From: Perkinsus olseni
Lineage: Eukaryota; Perkinsozoa; Perkinsida; Perkinsidae
DNA length: 64,000 nt
Assembly: GCA_013115135.1 (NCBI GenBank)
Contig: JABANP010000075.1
Span: 104,907 to 168,906, forward strand
Reading direction: 5' to 3'
Shown here: piece by piece, positions 1 through 10,775 of the stretch
How the letters are laid out: each line of letters begins with the position of its first letter
Numbering within the stretch: the stretch's first letter is position 1
Program-made: the position numbers and the translations under genes
The notes under the pieces: model-generated
Told to the model about the DNA's origin: nothing
Database searches by the model: none
Seen by the model: only the letters and a program-made list of their open reading frames with translations

Positions 1-59
1 TTATTGTAGGAATAAACTCCGCTCCGCCTATTTTGAAAGAAGGCATGCATCGACATTAG

Positions 60-1658
60 ATATCCTATCACGACGTCTTCGTAACACCCCGGCAGAAGAT
101 GTGTATCGTCATGGGTTACGCTGATGGCGGCGACCTACATACGTAATACCTTTAGTCTGTTATAACGAATGCGAGATGCGGAGATGAAGCCACTTTGCCA
201 CGTGGTGACGCGACAACGGCGGTCGTCGAACTATCATATTATGGTGATAAATTGAGACCACTATGCCATCACGTGGTGGCGAGGCGAGAAGGGCGGTTGT
301 CGAACAATTGCAGCGCTGAGCCCGTGTCTGGGTGCTGCCTCGAACCCTAGCTGACGCTGCTGCTGCTGCTGCCGCGTGGCATAATTGCCTCATTCCTGCA
401 CGCCGCAATTCCCTCGTTGCAAACTGTATGTCATAGCTAGAGGTGTCAGAAAACCTTCCGCCCACTCAACAACACGATCCAGCTTCTGTCAGATATCTAA
501 AGCGCCGTAGAGGCCTTCTGGCCGAGGAAGAGGTCTTGAGGATGTTCACCCAGCTGTGCTTAGCTATTGACCATGTTCACAAGCAAAGGGTCATCCATAG
601 GTAGTCCGGCGTCCTCCTGTGGACAGACTGGCTGATTGGGACCACGGCAACCGAACTCTTGCCTTTGCCTGGAATCCAAGCGCATCATCTTCGCATCATA
701 AACGATTCACCATGGCTTCTTGTCGGAGCTGGATAGGATCAGCGATATAGACGTCAATCCCGGGTTTTTGTGAGCATCTTGTGGGTCTCAGAGACCTCAA
801 GTCCCAGAACGTCTTCCTTCATGGGCCCCAGCGGACTGTCAAGCTCGGAGATTTCGGCATTAGTAGGGTCTTGGAGAAAACAAGGGATCTGGCTCGGACC
901 ATGGTGAGTGATGCTGGGCGTACGAGACGATCGATCCTCGGTCCACGTAACTCGGAGGTCCGTCGTACGGGCCCACTTTCATAGGAGCCGTCACGCTTTT
1001 CCGGACCCCGCCTCAACCTCCTTCCATGACCGATCAGGTTGGCACGCCATATTACCTCAGCCCGGAGATCATCATGGAACAGCCGTATGGCTTCAAGTCT
1101 GACGTTTGGTCGATGGGTAGTAAGCCCACTATGAAAACACCTTAATATCATTATTCGACTGCGCTTTCTGCCGTAGCTCTTCCTCGACAGAAGTTCGCTC
1201 GTGTTTGCGTGGCCGTATCAAGATGGACGCCCCTCACTCTCGCTAGCATCAGGCTCGCTCGTGATCGTCGTCATAGCTGCCGAATAATCTTCAAACTTTT
1301 GCTTTCCTCATATTGGTGGGAAAAGCCGGAAAATTGTCTAGGAAAATCGTAAATTGGCCAGATGCAGCCACAGCTATTCAGGTGTCATCCTGTACGAGAT
1401 GCTCACCTTGAAGCACCCCTTCGACGCGAGGAACATACAGCACCTGGCCGTGAGAATACTCAACCTTAAATTCGAGGATCCCGATCGAACGAGATATACG
1501 AAAGAGACGGTACGAAAGTCAGCGTCCACATGCGCCGACGTGAGGATTTCCGTGGTCAGTGCGACATGGTGAGAATGTTGCTAACTCGGGAGTCTGAGAA
1601 GCGACCTAGTTGCGATGATATCTTGAACACCCCGCTGCTGCGCCATTACGTTTTACGG
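60..1658 (+). CDS. NEK-family serine/threonine protein kinase, 5' end beyond window
   Basis: Protein kinase catalytic domain spread over six short exons: 60-142, 493-600, 792-903, 1038-1116, 1382-1509, 1560-1658; phases agree at every joint. Visible motifs in order: the hinge [14 protein letters not shown] typical of NIMA-related kinases, the helix [12 protein letters not shown], the catalytic loop HRDLKSQN (Asp base, Lys and Asn present), DFGIS, the activation segment end [17 protein letters not shown], and the C-lobe Arg in [10 protein letters not shown]. The glycine loop and VAIK lysine lie left of the window. It would phosphorylate Ser/Thr; NEKs act in mitosis and cilia, but the substrate cannot be told. 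Intron 1 (143-492) carries an inverted-repeat element. The reading stays open after 1658, so more 3' exons are likely; none could be placed with confidence. Confidence 0.88.
253..392. mobile_element. MITE-like inverted-repeat element, copy A
   Basis: Left end TGAGACCACTATGCCA (253-268) and right end TGGCATAATTGCCTCA (377-392) are imperfect inverted repeats (13 of 16 match). Next to the left end is the shared inner sequence ACGTGGTGGCGAGGCGAGAA. A further partial left end lies at 183-205. There is no coding capacity. It sits in an intron of the NEK kinase. Related copies are at 16795-16911 and 36011-36127. Confidence 0.65.
433..456 (+). repeat. Short repeat AGCTAGAGGTGTCAGAAAA, intronic copy
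   Basis: The motif lies near the 3' end of NEK kinase intron 1. A matching copy lies inverted at 8783-8806, and close variants end two DXS introns (24890-24915 and 27702-27720). Confidence 0.6.
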
Positions 1659-2963
1659 GTGAGTCCGGACATGGAAGATGACAGGCTACTCTGGGGCGCT
1701 CTCAGGAGCTTGGTAAGTGCCGAGAGTTGGACTACAGACTTCGCAGCTCGGAAGGTGAGGAGACGGAAGGTGTGGTTTATCACTCCACTGGTCATTTACC
1801 TGGGGCAATGACGTTATCATATATCCCGCGATTATCATCGCACCTTCGTCGCTCGCGAGTGCTAGCTAACTCGGAGTCTTCGTACAGCCGTTCTTGTCGA
1901 GATGACGGCCTCCGTTCGATGGGCTCAACCAACTAGTTCCCCGTCTAACGAACCGCTCGCGAGTATCCTATGTTAACTTTCTAGTGGAAGTCCGGTCGGT
2001 TTTCCCTCATCTCACTCGCTGTCAGCCCGAAACAACCTCCAGCAGCGGTGTGAAGCTCCCGGCACTCCCAAACCGTCCGAGCGGCTTCGTGGCTAGGATT
2101 CGCGGGCTCACTAGGTGAGCGATTTTCACCTGACCCGATTCATCTTAGCAACCATGAAGAAGGGTCCTCGAGTGTACCGACAGATCAAGTTTCTGTTACA
2201 GCTCCGCGCGGTCCTCCCTGACGCGGCCATTCCAACGCCGTACTGGCCGCGCCCTCTCGCCGATGCCGGAAAATAAGACACGGTGAGTCGCGCTCTCGGT
2301 GGCGATAGGCCACTCATCCGCACAGATGAGCTATAATCTCTCATCGACTGCCAGGTACTACGAAAAAGAAGAGTTAAAACTGCCTAGTATCGTGCCATCA
2401 CCAGTCACCAATCCTCAGGAGGATCAGGTGGGCTGGAGGCCCCGTGGGGTAGGGCAGCGACAGTCCCTCATCGTAGGTCCTGATTGGGTCCATAGGAGAC
2501 CCCCTGGCAGTCGCCGGCTCCCAATCTCGATCTCGAGACAGCCAAAGTATGAGGTCCGACGTTTTCGAGAGTCAGGAGAAGCGTCGCTCCGCCGATCGGG
2601 TGAGTCATTTTCTCTGCCTTGCTGTCGTAGCGCTAGCTTCAGGTGAGTTTGCCTCCCATAAAACGCGAAAAACTCGCGGATAGTTTGGAAAATCGGCCGA
2701 ACGTGGATCGCGCACCAAGACAGGCCACTGAAGTGATGCCGCGGGTGGGAGCAGATCGGGGCGCTGAGGAAGATGACGAGTAGGAAATGACGACGTACGT
2801 CGTGTGGTGAATAGCTTAATCGTGAGGTATCCGGAAGATTTCGAAGAGGAGGAGGAGAGTGGCCATCGCTCGGACGGCGCGGAGGAGTGTAATTTCGAGC
2901 AAAGCAAAAGGAGGAAAGACGACGATGCCGCGGCAACAATGGTTCGGACAAGTAAGAGAAAAG
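1659..2963 (+). other. Unassigned exonic segments between kinase and tRNA
   Basis: No complete gene could be built. Open segments with plausible splice sites are visible at about 2356-2427 and 2804-2960; the latter encodes an acidic then basic, charged stretch with DFEEEEE and SKRRKDDD. They may be the disordered tail of the NEK kinase or the start of the uS15-like gene downstream. No recognisable domain. Confidence 0.3.
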
Positions 2964-3035
2964 AGCCACTTGCCAGGATTGAACTGACGACCTTCTGCTT
3001 ACGAAGCAGACGCTCTACCACTAAGCTAAAGTGGC
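2964..3035 (-). tRNA. tRNA-Thr (anticodon CGU), copy 1
   Basis: A full 72-nt cloverleaf folds on the minus strand: acceptor GCCACTT/AAGTGGC, D arm with GCTTAGTGGTAGAGC, anticodon stem TCTGC/GCAGA around loop TTCGTAA (anticodon CGT), T stem GTCAG/CTGGC around TTCAATC, discriminator U. CCA is not encoded and there is no intron. Identical to the copy at 6167-6238. Confidence 0.95.
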
Positions 3036-3247
3036 TGTTACATCAGTTTTCAGCGAGACGGCACTCACCTTTCGGTTGCTGTTGCATCTCCTCTCTTGCG
3101 CACTCAGGTTTCCCGCAGAAGTCGAGCATCTCTCCGCCGACTTCGTTCATCCAAGTCACCGCCGAAACATCGGAGACACTCGAGAAGTCAAGACAGGAGG
3201 GGCTGTAAGCGGATCTTTATGGCCTTCAATCCACTCGCTCCAATCAG

Positions 3248-3907
3248 CGACTCCACAACAACGTGCCGCGCGAGTTCGAGCGGGAGAAGCGCGTGAGAGG
3301 TATTCTCTGAGTCTGCCCGACAAGCTAGTGAACAGCAAGTCTGAGCTCGTCGACCACTCCGAGTGTGTGAGAAGAATATTGCTGCAGAAAATGAAGGGAA
3401 AACGGCGATTGTTGGACAAGATGTAACAAGATACGAAGGCGGACCTTCGCCCGGACTTTTTTGGAAGTGTCTCGCTTCGAAGCTGAAAGCTTCAAGCTAA
3501 TGCCTCTTTCTGCGGTAGAACGCTCGAGAGCGCAACTTGCATGAGGGTATACAGCAGGCACTGAGTACATAGCATAGCAGAGGACTTGATTCCCTCGTGA
3601 CCGAACTCTCGCCTCGCTCAGGTTGGAACTCGCCAGGACTACAGACTATGAGCGGTTCGATCTCACAGCTAGAGGTGCGCGGTCGGCGGCGGCCATCCCC
3701 TGCATCATGATCAACTTTTAGGGCTGCTCATGGGAGCCTTCGACGACCCAGTCTTGCACGACCCGAAGGAACAGACCCGAATCATCCACCTCAGCGCAGT
3801 AAGTCCTCGTAGAGGCCGTAGCGTCCGGAGTCATTGCCTCTCAGGTGGTGGTGATACTGGAGGATGTGAGAGACCAGACCATCGCCTCCACCGTCCTTGC
3901 CGGCTGA
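3248..3907 (+). CDS. Putative mitochondrial ribosomal protein uS15 (MRPS15-like), 5' end unresolved
   Basis: Exons that join in phase: 3325-3422, 3622-3674, 3722-3798, 3845-3907 (stop TGA), preceded by a less certain exon from 3248. The core reads as the end of an S15 domain: a basic helix with KMKGKRRLLDKM, then TTDYERFDLTARGL, matching the bacterial/mitochondrial S15 pattern RR-LLDYL--TD-ERY--L---LGL. A tail containing HDPKEQTRIIH follows. If correct it binds small-subunit rRNA in the mitochondrion. The assignment rests on about 45 residues, and the inserted residues before TTDYER are unusual. The N-terminal part was not found; upstream exons may lie on the far side of the tRNA. Confidence 0.42.
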
Positions 3908-4455
3908 GTCTCCTGTGTGAGACTAGTAATGTAGATGCTCATGTTGATTGATTAACATGCTTTCAGCACATGGAGGAACGCTTGTCCAACACCAGGAAGG
4001 TTGAGTTTAGTACTCCGTCAAGCACGTATACGAACCTGATAATCGTTGATTCACCAGTGAGCCCGTGCCGGAGACGATGCAATCGCAAGATGCTGCTTCT
4101 GGCGATAGGCCGCCCTGCGTGTATTGACTCGTACCGCCACATTCTTGATTATTGTGAATAATGGTGGAAGAATGCGTGGCGTGCGTCGGAAGAATGCCTC
4201 GGGAATCATCGGTCAGACGTTTGCGTTGACACTAACGAACTTCGTCATATTCCCTCGAACTAGGTCAAAGACCATGAGAAGAAAACCCCCTCAGAAGCTC
4301 CCATTCCACCGGAACATTCACTCGACTCAAGCCTAAGGACTCGCTTGTTTTTGGCGATAAACATGGATTTCATCATCGTCATGACTGGACAACCTCATGC
4401 CTTATCAAAAACACAACTTAGCATTGAGTAGCGCTATCGAAGTAACGCGACTCTG
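3908..4455. other. Spacer without a supported gene
   Basis: An open stretch (about 4263-4428, plus) follows a good acceptor and ends in TAG, but it has no homology I recognise and no secure upstream exon. Otherwise nothing is seen between the uS15-like stop and the convergent GH18-like gene. Confidence 0.3.
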
Positions 4456-5635
4456 TTAGACATTGGTGGCGAGGGCGTAACAGAGGGAGCGACGATCCCA
4501 CGGGTAGAGATCTGCCGACATATCATAACTGGCTTGCAGTGCAATACCGCGGAGTCCGTGCTTCCTCGCTAACTCAATCTTGTCGATGGCACGAGGCTGC
4601 GAGAAGAAGCGGAAGTTGGCGACCGAGCCATCACCCTGTGGGTCGCCACGCATGTCGAATATCGCATTGGAGTAGCCAACCCCATTCTCTCCGTCAATAG
4701 ATTCGGCGAGGAGCGGTATCTGGGTGAAGGCTTTCAGTTATCATCATGAAGAGGCACTCGGAAGCGCTAAGGTCCAAATAGACACCGTAGATGGAACTTA
4801 CGTGCAAAACGAGCGTGTCGGGATTTATGCCAGCCCGAATGGCGTTGGCGATGATTTCCTCGGCGAAACGATCTGTACTGAATACAGTTATATCTTCATT
4901 ATTCATCGGCGTTAGAGGAACGAAATTGATATCCGCGACTCTCCCAAGTCCACTCTTGTCGACAATTTCCCAGTCAGAAGGTTGGAACGTGGCGGTGCTA
5001 CCAACCGGATCAAACCTGAGTAGGTGGGAGTTTTCATATGAAACAGAAGCTTCCGGAGGTCGAGAAATAGAGCCTGAGACTCACCAGAGTGCTGAAGTCA
5101 TCCCCATCTCATTGACAGCCTCGAGGATTTGCTTCCTAGGCGGGATGGGGAACCCGGGCAAATAGCTCACCCGGAAGCCATCGACGGGGTAGTCTCTGAT
5201 GAACTCGGCAACGCTCTCGGCGAAGGCAGTCTTGTTGAAATTGTCGTCGGCATAGACCTCCAAGGCGGTCAGTATTTTCCCGCCTTCGGATTCAACTCTG
5301 CTCTTCAAAGCGGAGAAGCCCGATTTGTTCCAGGGACGGTAAAACGGCGGATCCACCTTGATTCTGCTCTTCGTGACGGAGTATCCGCCCATGACAAATC
5401 TTTTGACGCCAAGATCGAAGAGCTGGTCGAAGTAATAGTCCCAGGTGTAGTTTGCCTCGGGCGGGCATAATGCCGGGTTGAAACAACTCGGGAGCTCTCT
5501 AATATTCCACGGGTAGGCGACGAGCTTGTAGAACTCGAGACCGCTATCGGACGGGGTGTTTGGACGCAGAGAGCCGATCGAGCTGGCTGAGCCGATAGTG
5601 CACAGGGACAGCGCGGCGAGCCACATGGGACACAT
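4456..5635 (-). CDS. Secreted glycoside hydrolase family 18-like protein, probably catalytically dead
   Basis: Three exons on the minus strand, 5085-5635, 4802-5015 and 4456-4719, join in phase to a complete 342-aa protein. The N-terminus (MCPMWLAALSLCTIGSAS) is a signal peptide, so it should enter the secretory path. It resembles a GH18 TIM barrel: a strand with KRFVMGGYSV, then GGKILTALEVYA, YPVDGFRVSYLPG where the family has DGxDxDxE, then ADINFVPLTPMNNE, and a C-terminal AIDKIELARKHGLRGIALQ. The catalytic Asp/Glu of the DxxDxDxE motif are absent, suggesting a lectin-like or scaffold role instead of chitin cleavage. The start is the first Met before the signal peptide. Family call is moderate; the exon structure is firm. 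Confidence 0.72.
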
Positions 5636-6166
5636 AGAAAGTAAAAACTGTTTATCGTACCAGCCAAACCGAAACTGTTGCCAATTACTCGAATAACCAG
5701 CTTTTCAAGATGAGGAGGTGACGGAGTACAAGAAGTGAGCGGCTTTTGCGGAGGGACAATGCTGTGAAGGACCGAGGCAATGGATAAGAGTAACGAGAAT
5801 GATCACCGCGACGGTGCGATGGCTTGCCGGCGGTTGTCCGTCTCGTCTCCATTTTTTCGCACGCCAAATCTCACACCGTGAGGTCGAGGTCTGTTTAACG
5901 TCTCGTAGCGCCCTCGGGGGTGCACGCAGCAGTTGAAGGCCAACAGCATATCTCACGTGGCAAGCAGGTCGTTGATAACGACTCGATATAGAGAAGAGTT
6001 CTCTCGTTGAATAGCCCCGACTGAGTTGCTGATCATTTCGCTAACGAGATGAACGTGCATTAGGCGCAGCTGATTTTCCTCCCATGTACTGAAGATAGTA
6101 ATTAACGGAGGTGGCGGCCAATCCGCCGGCTCAGATAAACGAGATGCGTCCGCTGAGACCTGAACA
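5636..6166. other. Intergenic spacer
   Basis: Upstream region of the GH18-like gene, presumably with its promoter. No ORF, RNA or repeat that I can support. Confidence 0.5.
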
Positions 6167-6238
6167 AGCCACTTGCCAGGATTGAACTGACGACCTTCTG
6201 CTTACGAAGCAGACGCTCTACCACTAAGCTAAAGTGGC
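6167..6238 (-). tRNA. tRNA-Thr (anticodon CGU), copy 2
   Basis: Base-for-base identical over 72 nt to the tRNA at 2964-3035, same strand, with unrelated flanks apart from one or two bases. All cloverleaf stems are intact and the anticodon loop is TTCGTAA. Confidence 0.95.
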
Positions 6239-6846
6239 TGACAGAAGCTTGCAGCTAAGCCAACAGTTGTGATGAACTCATTGATACGGCACTCCCCGCT
6301 CAGAAAGACGAGCAGCTCACACTGAGAGTACCAAGTATCGCGTGCTCCGTCCTTGCTGGCGTACACTGGTAATGCAGACAACATGTTGGTTGTTCACCAT
6401 GAACATGGTCTGTTAGCTTTCTCGTATCAAACACCAAGTCCAACTCGGATCGAATTCGTATCTCAACTACTAGCATCCACGGTCTACCGCGCTATACAAT
6501 CGTGCCAGCCTACGTCGCCTGTTTAGCTAAACCGGGGCTGTGGGAGTTGGAACCTTCTGACACTCTGTATTCAACAAGGCATGTTTCAGGTTTTTTACAC
6601 TTGGTCAATGTAGTTTAAAATAGATAGGATCTCAGGGTTTCACTAAACCATTGACTTGAGTTCCCCAATAGTTAACAGTTGGTGCATGAAGCCCACAATA
6701 ACTTGGGCCCATCGACAGAAGTCTAAGCCTATACTGGCGTTGGAGTATTATTACACACACCTTCGAGGGTCAATCCGAACCAAGCGGCGCTGGTTATGCA
6801 TCAGAAAGATTTCTGTGCACGGGAAAGTCCCAATGCTTTCGTTGGT

Positions 6847-6906
6847 GTGAGTTTTAGGTCGAACGCCGAGAACCGGCTTACTCAGACTAGCACCGATGTA
6901 TCTTGT
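6847..6906 (+). repeat. Dispersed 60-bp repeat beginning GTGAGTTT, copy 1
   Basis: Shares GTGAGTTT..GTC.AACGCCGA, then CTCAGTCAGACTA-like and CACCGATG segments with 22059-22117. Both copies open with a splice-donor-like GTGAGT. No coding sense is seen. Confidence 0.5.
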
Positions 6907-7099
6907 TTCAAGAGGCATGAGTTAAGAAGTGTTTATTGAGCACAGATAGTAGCGCTCAGGCAGAGGGCAGGACAGCTCCAAGATACTTTCTCTCCTCCCG
7001 GCAGGATCTGCTTCCACAACTTGCCTTTGCTTTCTCTTCGCTGCATTCCAACACAACTCGGTGGGAATGTGACAGTGGAATTATCGGAAATCACATCAG

Positions 7100-7292
7100 T
7101 TCGTCCTGACCGTCCTCCTCGAGGCCCATGCCACCACCAAAGCTCTTGTAAGTGGTGATATCGGCGAGGAGCTGATCAAGGTCGCTGAAATGAACGTCAA
7201 TCCGCACAATGATCTTCCGGAGAGACAACCTCACTTGTCGCTGTATCTGGACATGCTCGGTATCAGAGACTTCGCCACGTTCGCATTCTCTG
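7100..7292 (+). CDS. Isolated exon of an unrecognised gene
   Basis: A 64-codon open stretch follows an acceptor (CACATCAG) and precedes a GTAATA donor. Its codon use looks coding: FVLTVLLEAHATTKALV, then a charged segment with GDIGEELIKVAEMN, and LYLDMLGIRDFATFAFSG. I do not recognise the family. Neighbouring exons could not be placed, so it may be a decayed gene or part of a gene with poorly visible exons. Confidence 0.35.
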
Positions 7293-9043
7293 GTAATAAT
7301 GACACTAACTGAGCCTGAAAAAAGATGCTTATAAGAAAATATTTTGAGCGACTCATTCCCGAATGGATAAATTCTTTCCGAGAGATCCTACGGAACCACG
7401 ATGGACACAGATCCTGGAATGCTCCGAGAATCGACGGGAGAGTAAGACGACAGTTTCTTCTTCACGACAGATCCCTCGCTGCTTTTCGAATCCCAGGGGC
7501 TCGCTCCGGCCAGAGCAAGTTCGCAGAAGTCACGCCATAACAATGGAAGAACTTATAACGAGCTAACTCAATCTTCCATTCCGAGAGGTACATCGACCGG
7601 GACAATCGATGAGTATGGGAAATATACGAAGATTGTGGATCGGACCATCTCGAAACTGTGTAGCTTTCCCTCCCTGGGCTGCAGTTGGAGGCTCCCAGTC
7701 CTCGAGTGCTGCACGGAGCTCCGTTAGTGCCTCTGGATCTGTGATCTTAGAGAACCTAGAGCAACCACATGCACAACGCGACGGAAAACTAGGGCTATTT
7801 GGCGGTGGAAATGGGACGAGCGACGAATCGATCAGGTTGGAGCCGACATGATAGACGAGGGCCTCGAGTTATGGTGATTCGGGTCGAAGGCGATTCGGTT
7901 CACACAGGCTCCCTGAGCGTCACCCTAGTGGGGTAGTTGATGCTGATCCATGTGAAGCAAAATTGGCTTCTGGATGCTAGTTCAACACAAAGTATCCATG
8001 GTTCTGAGCGCCCCAGTGATAGTCACCTGAGCGCATGCTTGTAGCTCTGTTCCAGGCACTGCGTCTTGGCACTGCTACGACCAGATTCCACCAGACGGGC
8101 GTAGGGTTGCCGTAAGAGCTGCTCAACCTCGCATATGTTCAGACACTGAGCCTTCTGCCACACCTGGTGACGATAACGACGTTGTCGAAGTCCCTACAGG
8201 AGCTGGTAGGGCGTGTTAGGTAGACTAAGCCCCTCAGCAACACGTCGGGGCCCGCCCGACGCCGGCCGTTGAGTGGAGAAGTAGAAAAAGCATCAAAGGC
8301 GTCCACAGTGGTTGCACGTGAAGGAGAGTATCACGACCGACGAGCGTTTATTCTCCGTGGTGACACGATGATAATAATTCCTATTTTCACTGCAGCACGG
8401 TGGAAGGGACCACCAGTCTCACCGGATCGAAGTTGAGCTCTGCCGAATCCTGATGGTCTTCCATTCACTCAGAAGGACGCAAAAGCTGACGGACAATACC
8501 GAAACTACTCCGAAAGACTTTCCCGGTAAAGAAGATTCCGGCGCCGTTCTCTTCAACCACTAGCAACCCAACACGTGGAATATGGCGACTGGACGGAAAA
8601 GAGTAACCGCGACTTGAGTGGCTATCAAACTAAACCGTCGTGCTTGGCTGAAGGAGGCTGACCCTGCAGTCTCGAGTGAGTCGATGAAATATATGATAAC
8701 AAATAATAAGACCCACATGCTACACGAATGATGATGGACTACTGCAGTACTTGGTGAACGAATGACGTGGCGAATTTCGGTTTTCTGACACCTCTAGCTA
8801 TGAAAGATGAGTTCAACAACACCAACAGCAAACTGCGAAGTGTAATATGATAATCTTTAACCAGTCGATGCCTCCCTTCAGAAGGTCGAGGGCTTACATT
8901 GAGCGTGGCGGCGGCGGCGGCGCAGTCAACCCGAACGTCCGAGGTCGTCTACGCCTCTACCGTCTCACTGGACGCTGCAAGTCAAACAGCGAGGGGCAGC
9001 AGGAATATTCATTATTAGAGTTGTGTAATGTACGTGCTACAGG
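7293..9043. other. Long stretch without a supported gene
   Basis: Short ORFs only, none with domain or codon signal. An inverted copy of the AGCTAGAGGTGTCAGAAAA motif lies at 8783-8806, followed by GCGGCGGCGGCGG at about 8907-8920. Otherwise featureless to my reading. Confidence 0.4.
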
Positions 9044-9595
9044 CTACAGTATCGGGTCGAACTCTGCCCAGGAGGCAACATCGGAGGAGTCACAGGAGCT
9101 GCTATCCGTGTCACCGTCATCACCGGCCCGACTGCCGGGGACGACACCTGAGTTCTCGATCACCACAACCGTGCGGCGATTCTCGCTACGGAGTGACCCA
9201 TCGACAACCAGATAGACGTCGAATAACCTGGGAGGGAGAGCGTTGAGGAAATGCAAGATTGCAAGAATTCTTCCCTACCCATCCTGTGTCCGTCGAAGCA
9301 GGCTCTTGACTTGCGCCTCAGTGAGAGCGAACTGAATGACACCTTCCGCATGTTCAATGAAGAGTGCCTTCCCCGACAGCCAGCAGGAATTCCCAGAGTC
9401 CATCTGGGATACCAAAACACTACTGAGTAGTCGAGGCCTCGGCGCAGCGGACTGAGAAGTAGAAACACGGGAATGAGGGCCACTGAGCAACGCAGCATAG
9501 GGCGGCACGAAGGCGCGGGAAAATTTCTTATTCATTGTACGATCGAAATTCGTATGGTAATTGCCGAAGACCCCAAAGGTCAGCATCTTCACCAT
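9044..9595 (-). CDS. Hypothetical protein, two exons, 166 aa
   Basis: Minus-strand exons 9279-9595 and 9044-9227 join in phase (ATG at 9593-9595). The sequence has VFGNYHTNFDRT near the N-terminus, a hydrophobic/charged middle (GVIQFALTEAQVKSLLRR), FDVYLVVDGSLRSENRRTVV, and an acidic Ser-rich end (DDGDTDSSSCDSSD). No family recognised. Its single 51-nt intron (9228-9278) is largely the GCAATCTTG...TTGCATTT unit shared with two other introns. Confidence 0.55.
9228..9278 (-). repeat. 51-nt intron of the GCAATCTTG/TTGCATTT family
   Basis: Read on the minus strand the intron contains TTGCAATCTTGCATTTCCTC. Closely similar units form the introns at 37913-37965 and, more loosely, 36416-36463, and a reversed copy is at 16012-16055. 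Confidence 0.6.
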
Positions 9596-9624
9596 GGCCA
9601 CATGAGCCAAATTGGCAGGAGACT

Positions 9625-9670
9625 TTGCAAGTCCCCCGCGAGGTTCGAACCCCCGCCCTCCAGAATAAGA
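9625..9670. repeat. tRNA T-arm-like fragment outside a gene
   Basis: GAGGTTCGAACCCCC (B-box-like, nearly symmetrical) lies just upstream of the minus-strand gene starting at 9595. No D arm or matching acceptor is visible, so it is not a functional tRNA. Confidence 0.4.
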
Positions 9671-9726
9671 GCCCTCGAACGTACCCAACACGCTACAAGC
9701 GCGGATGACAACGAGAGAGCGACACC

Positions 9727-10775
9727 CTATGAGACTTCGCTGTTCGGGTCTGACCTGCTGTAGAGAGTCGCCGTTCGGTCAGGGGAAAGCGTGTGAGGTG
9801 CCAGTGACTTCAGTCGAATTCCCTCCGAGTTCCGAGACGCGTAGATGTCCATCTCGGCTGGCGGAGTCTTGGGGACCGTGCACATGCGAAGTTCGCAATG
9901 ACCCGCCTGAACGAAGGAATCTTATGTTCAAGAGGGAAAGATACGAAATAGGTCGCCCCTACTGGTGCCAGTGCCGATAGAAGCATCCTTTTGTCGCATC
10001 GTATTCTTCTGTTATCATGCACCCAGTGCGTCTCAGCCAAGCCCAGGCCGCACTCTCGCTGCAAGGAGATCTCCAGGGCTGTATAGAGCTGCTCAATCGA
10101 CTTCTTATCTGCCAGGGTGATCTCGAACCTGACCGCACGGAACTCGAACCAGCTGACCGAGCTGCATGATGAGCACGCACTTAGAAACAAGCTCGCCGGT
10201 AATGCCACTGTGCATGAAGACGACCAATGATTTGCTCCGGTTCTCAACCAGGAGGGGATTGAAGTCAGAAATATTCCACTCCGAGCCTGAGAGAGAATCC
10301 TAGGTTGAAGCTCGCCAGATACGAAACGGGTTAGGCATGGCTCACCAGCTGAGGATGCCGGAGAGTGCCCCATTGAGCTTCCCGCCTGGCTGACGATCTC
10401 CGACAGCACCTCATCGCATTTCTGAAGGCCACCAGTGTAACCCGGTCAATAGCGCTGTGCCATCGGGTTCTTGCGGCTCACCTCATCGGAAAGGGGCTCA
10501 TCGTTATCAGGATCGAAGTCAAGAACGGAAGCTGACTCATCCATCACGCCGTCCTCGTCGTCGTAAGCACCATGGCCGTAAAAGTCTCGGTCACCATGCC
10601 GAGAGATGCTCCGATGCCGACAGTCAACCTGATGTCGTGCACCAAATCACAGACCTCGTGGCGCAATGGAAGCGCGTCGGTTTCCGGAGCCGAAGGTTGC
10701 GGGTTCAAGTCCCGCCGGGGTTATTTCTGCCCCCCCCCTCACCATGATCTGCAGTGAATCCGCATCGGACCCCAT
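9727..10775 (-). CDS. Hypothetical protein, six exons, 235 aa
   Basis: Minus-strand exons 10743-10775, 10482-10628, 10346-10421, 10181-10286, 9963-10128, 9727-9906 join in phase from ATG to TAG. The N-terminal third is acidic and disordered (DDEDGVMDES, DFDPDNDEP). The middle looks folded: FNPLLVENRSKSLVVFMHSG, then FEITLADKKSIEQLYTALE and RCDKRMLLSALAP. I recognise no family. tRNA-Arg lies inside intron 1 on the other strand. Intron 4 (10129-10180, 52 nt) contains a T-arm-like CTGGTTCGAGTTCC in the sense of the transcript. Confidence 0.6.
10129..10180 (-). repeat. 52-nt intron containing a tRNA T-arm-like segment
   Basis: The intron boundaries are fixed by phase between GELVSK and FEITLADKK. 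The minus strand reads GGTCAGCTGGTTCGAGTTCC, which has the B-box form GGTTCGANNCC. Confidence 0.5.
10652..10723 (+). tRNA. tRNA-Arg (anticodon CCG)
   Basis: A 72-nt cloverleaf: acceptor GACCTCG/CGGGGTT with G-U pairs, D arm GCGCAATGGAAGCGC, anticodon stem TCGGT/GCCGA around TTCCGGA (anticodon CCG), T stem GCGGG/CCCGC around TTCAAGT, discriminator A. It lies inside intron 1 of the hypothetical gene at 9727-10775, on the opposite strand. Confidence 0.93.
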
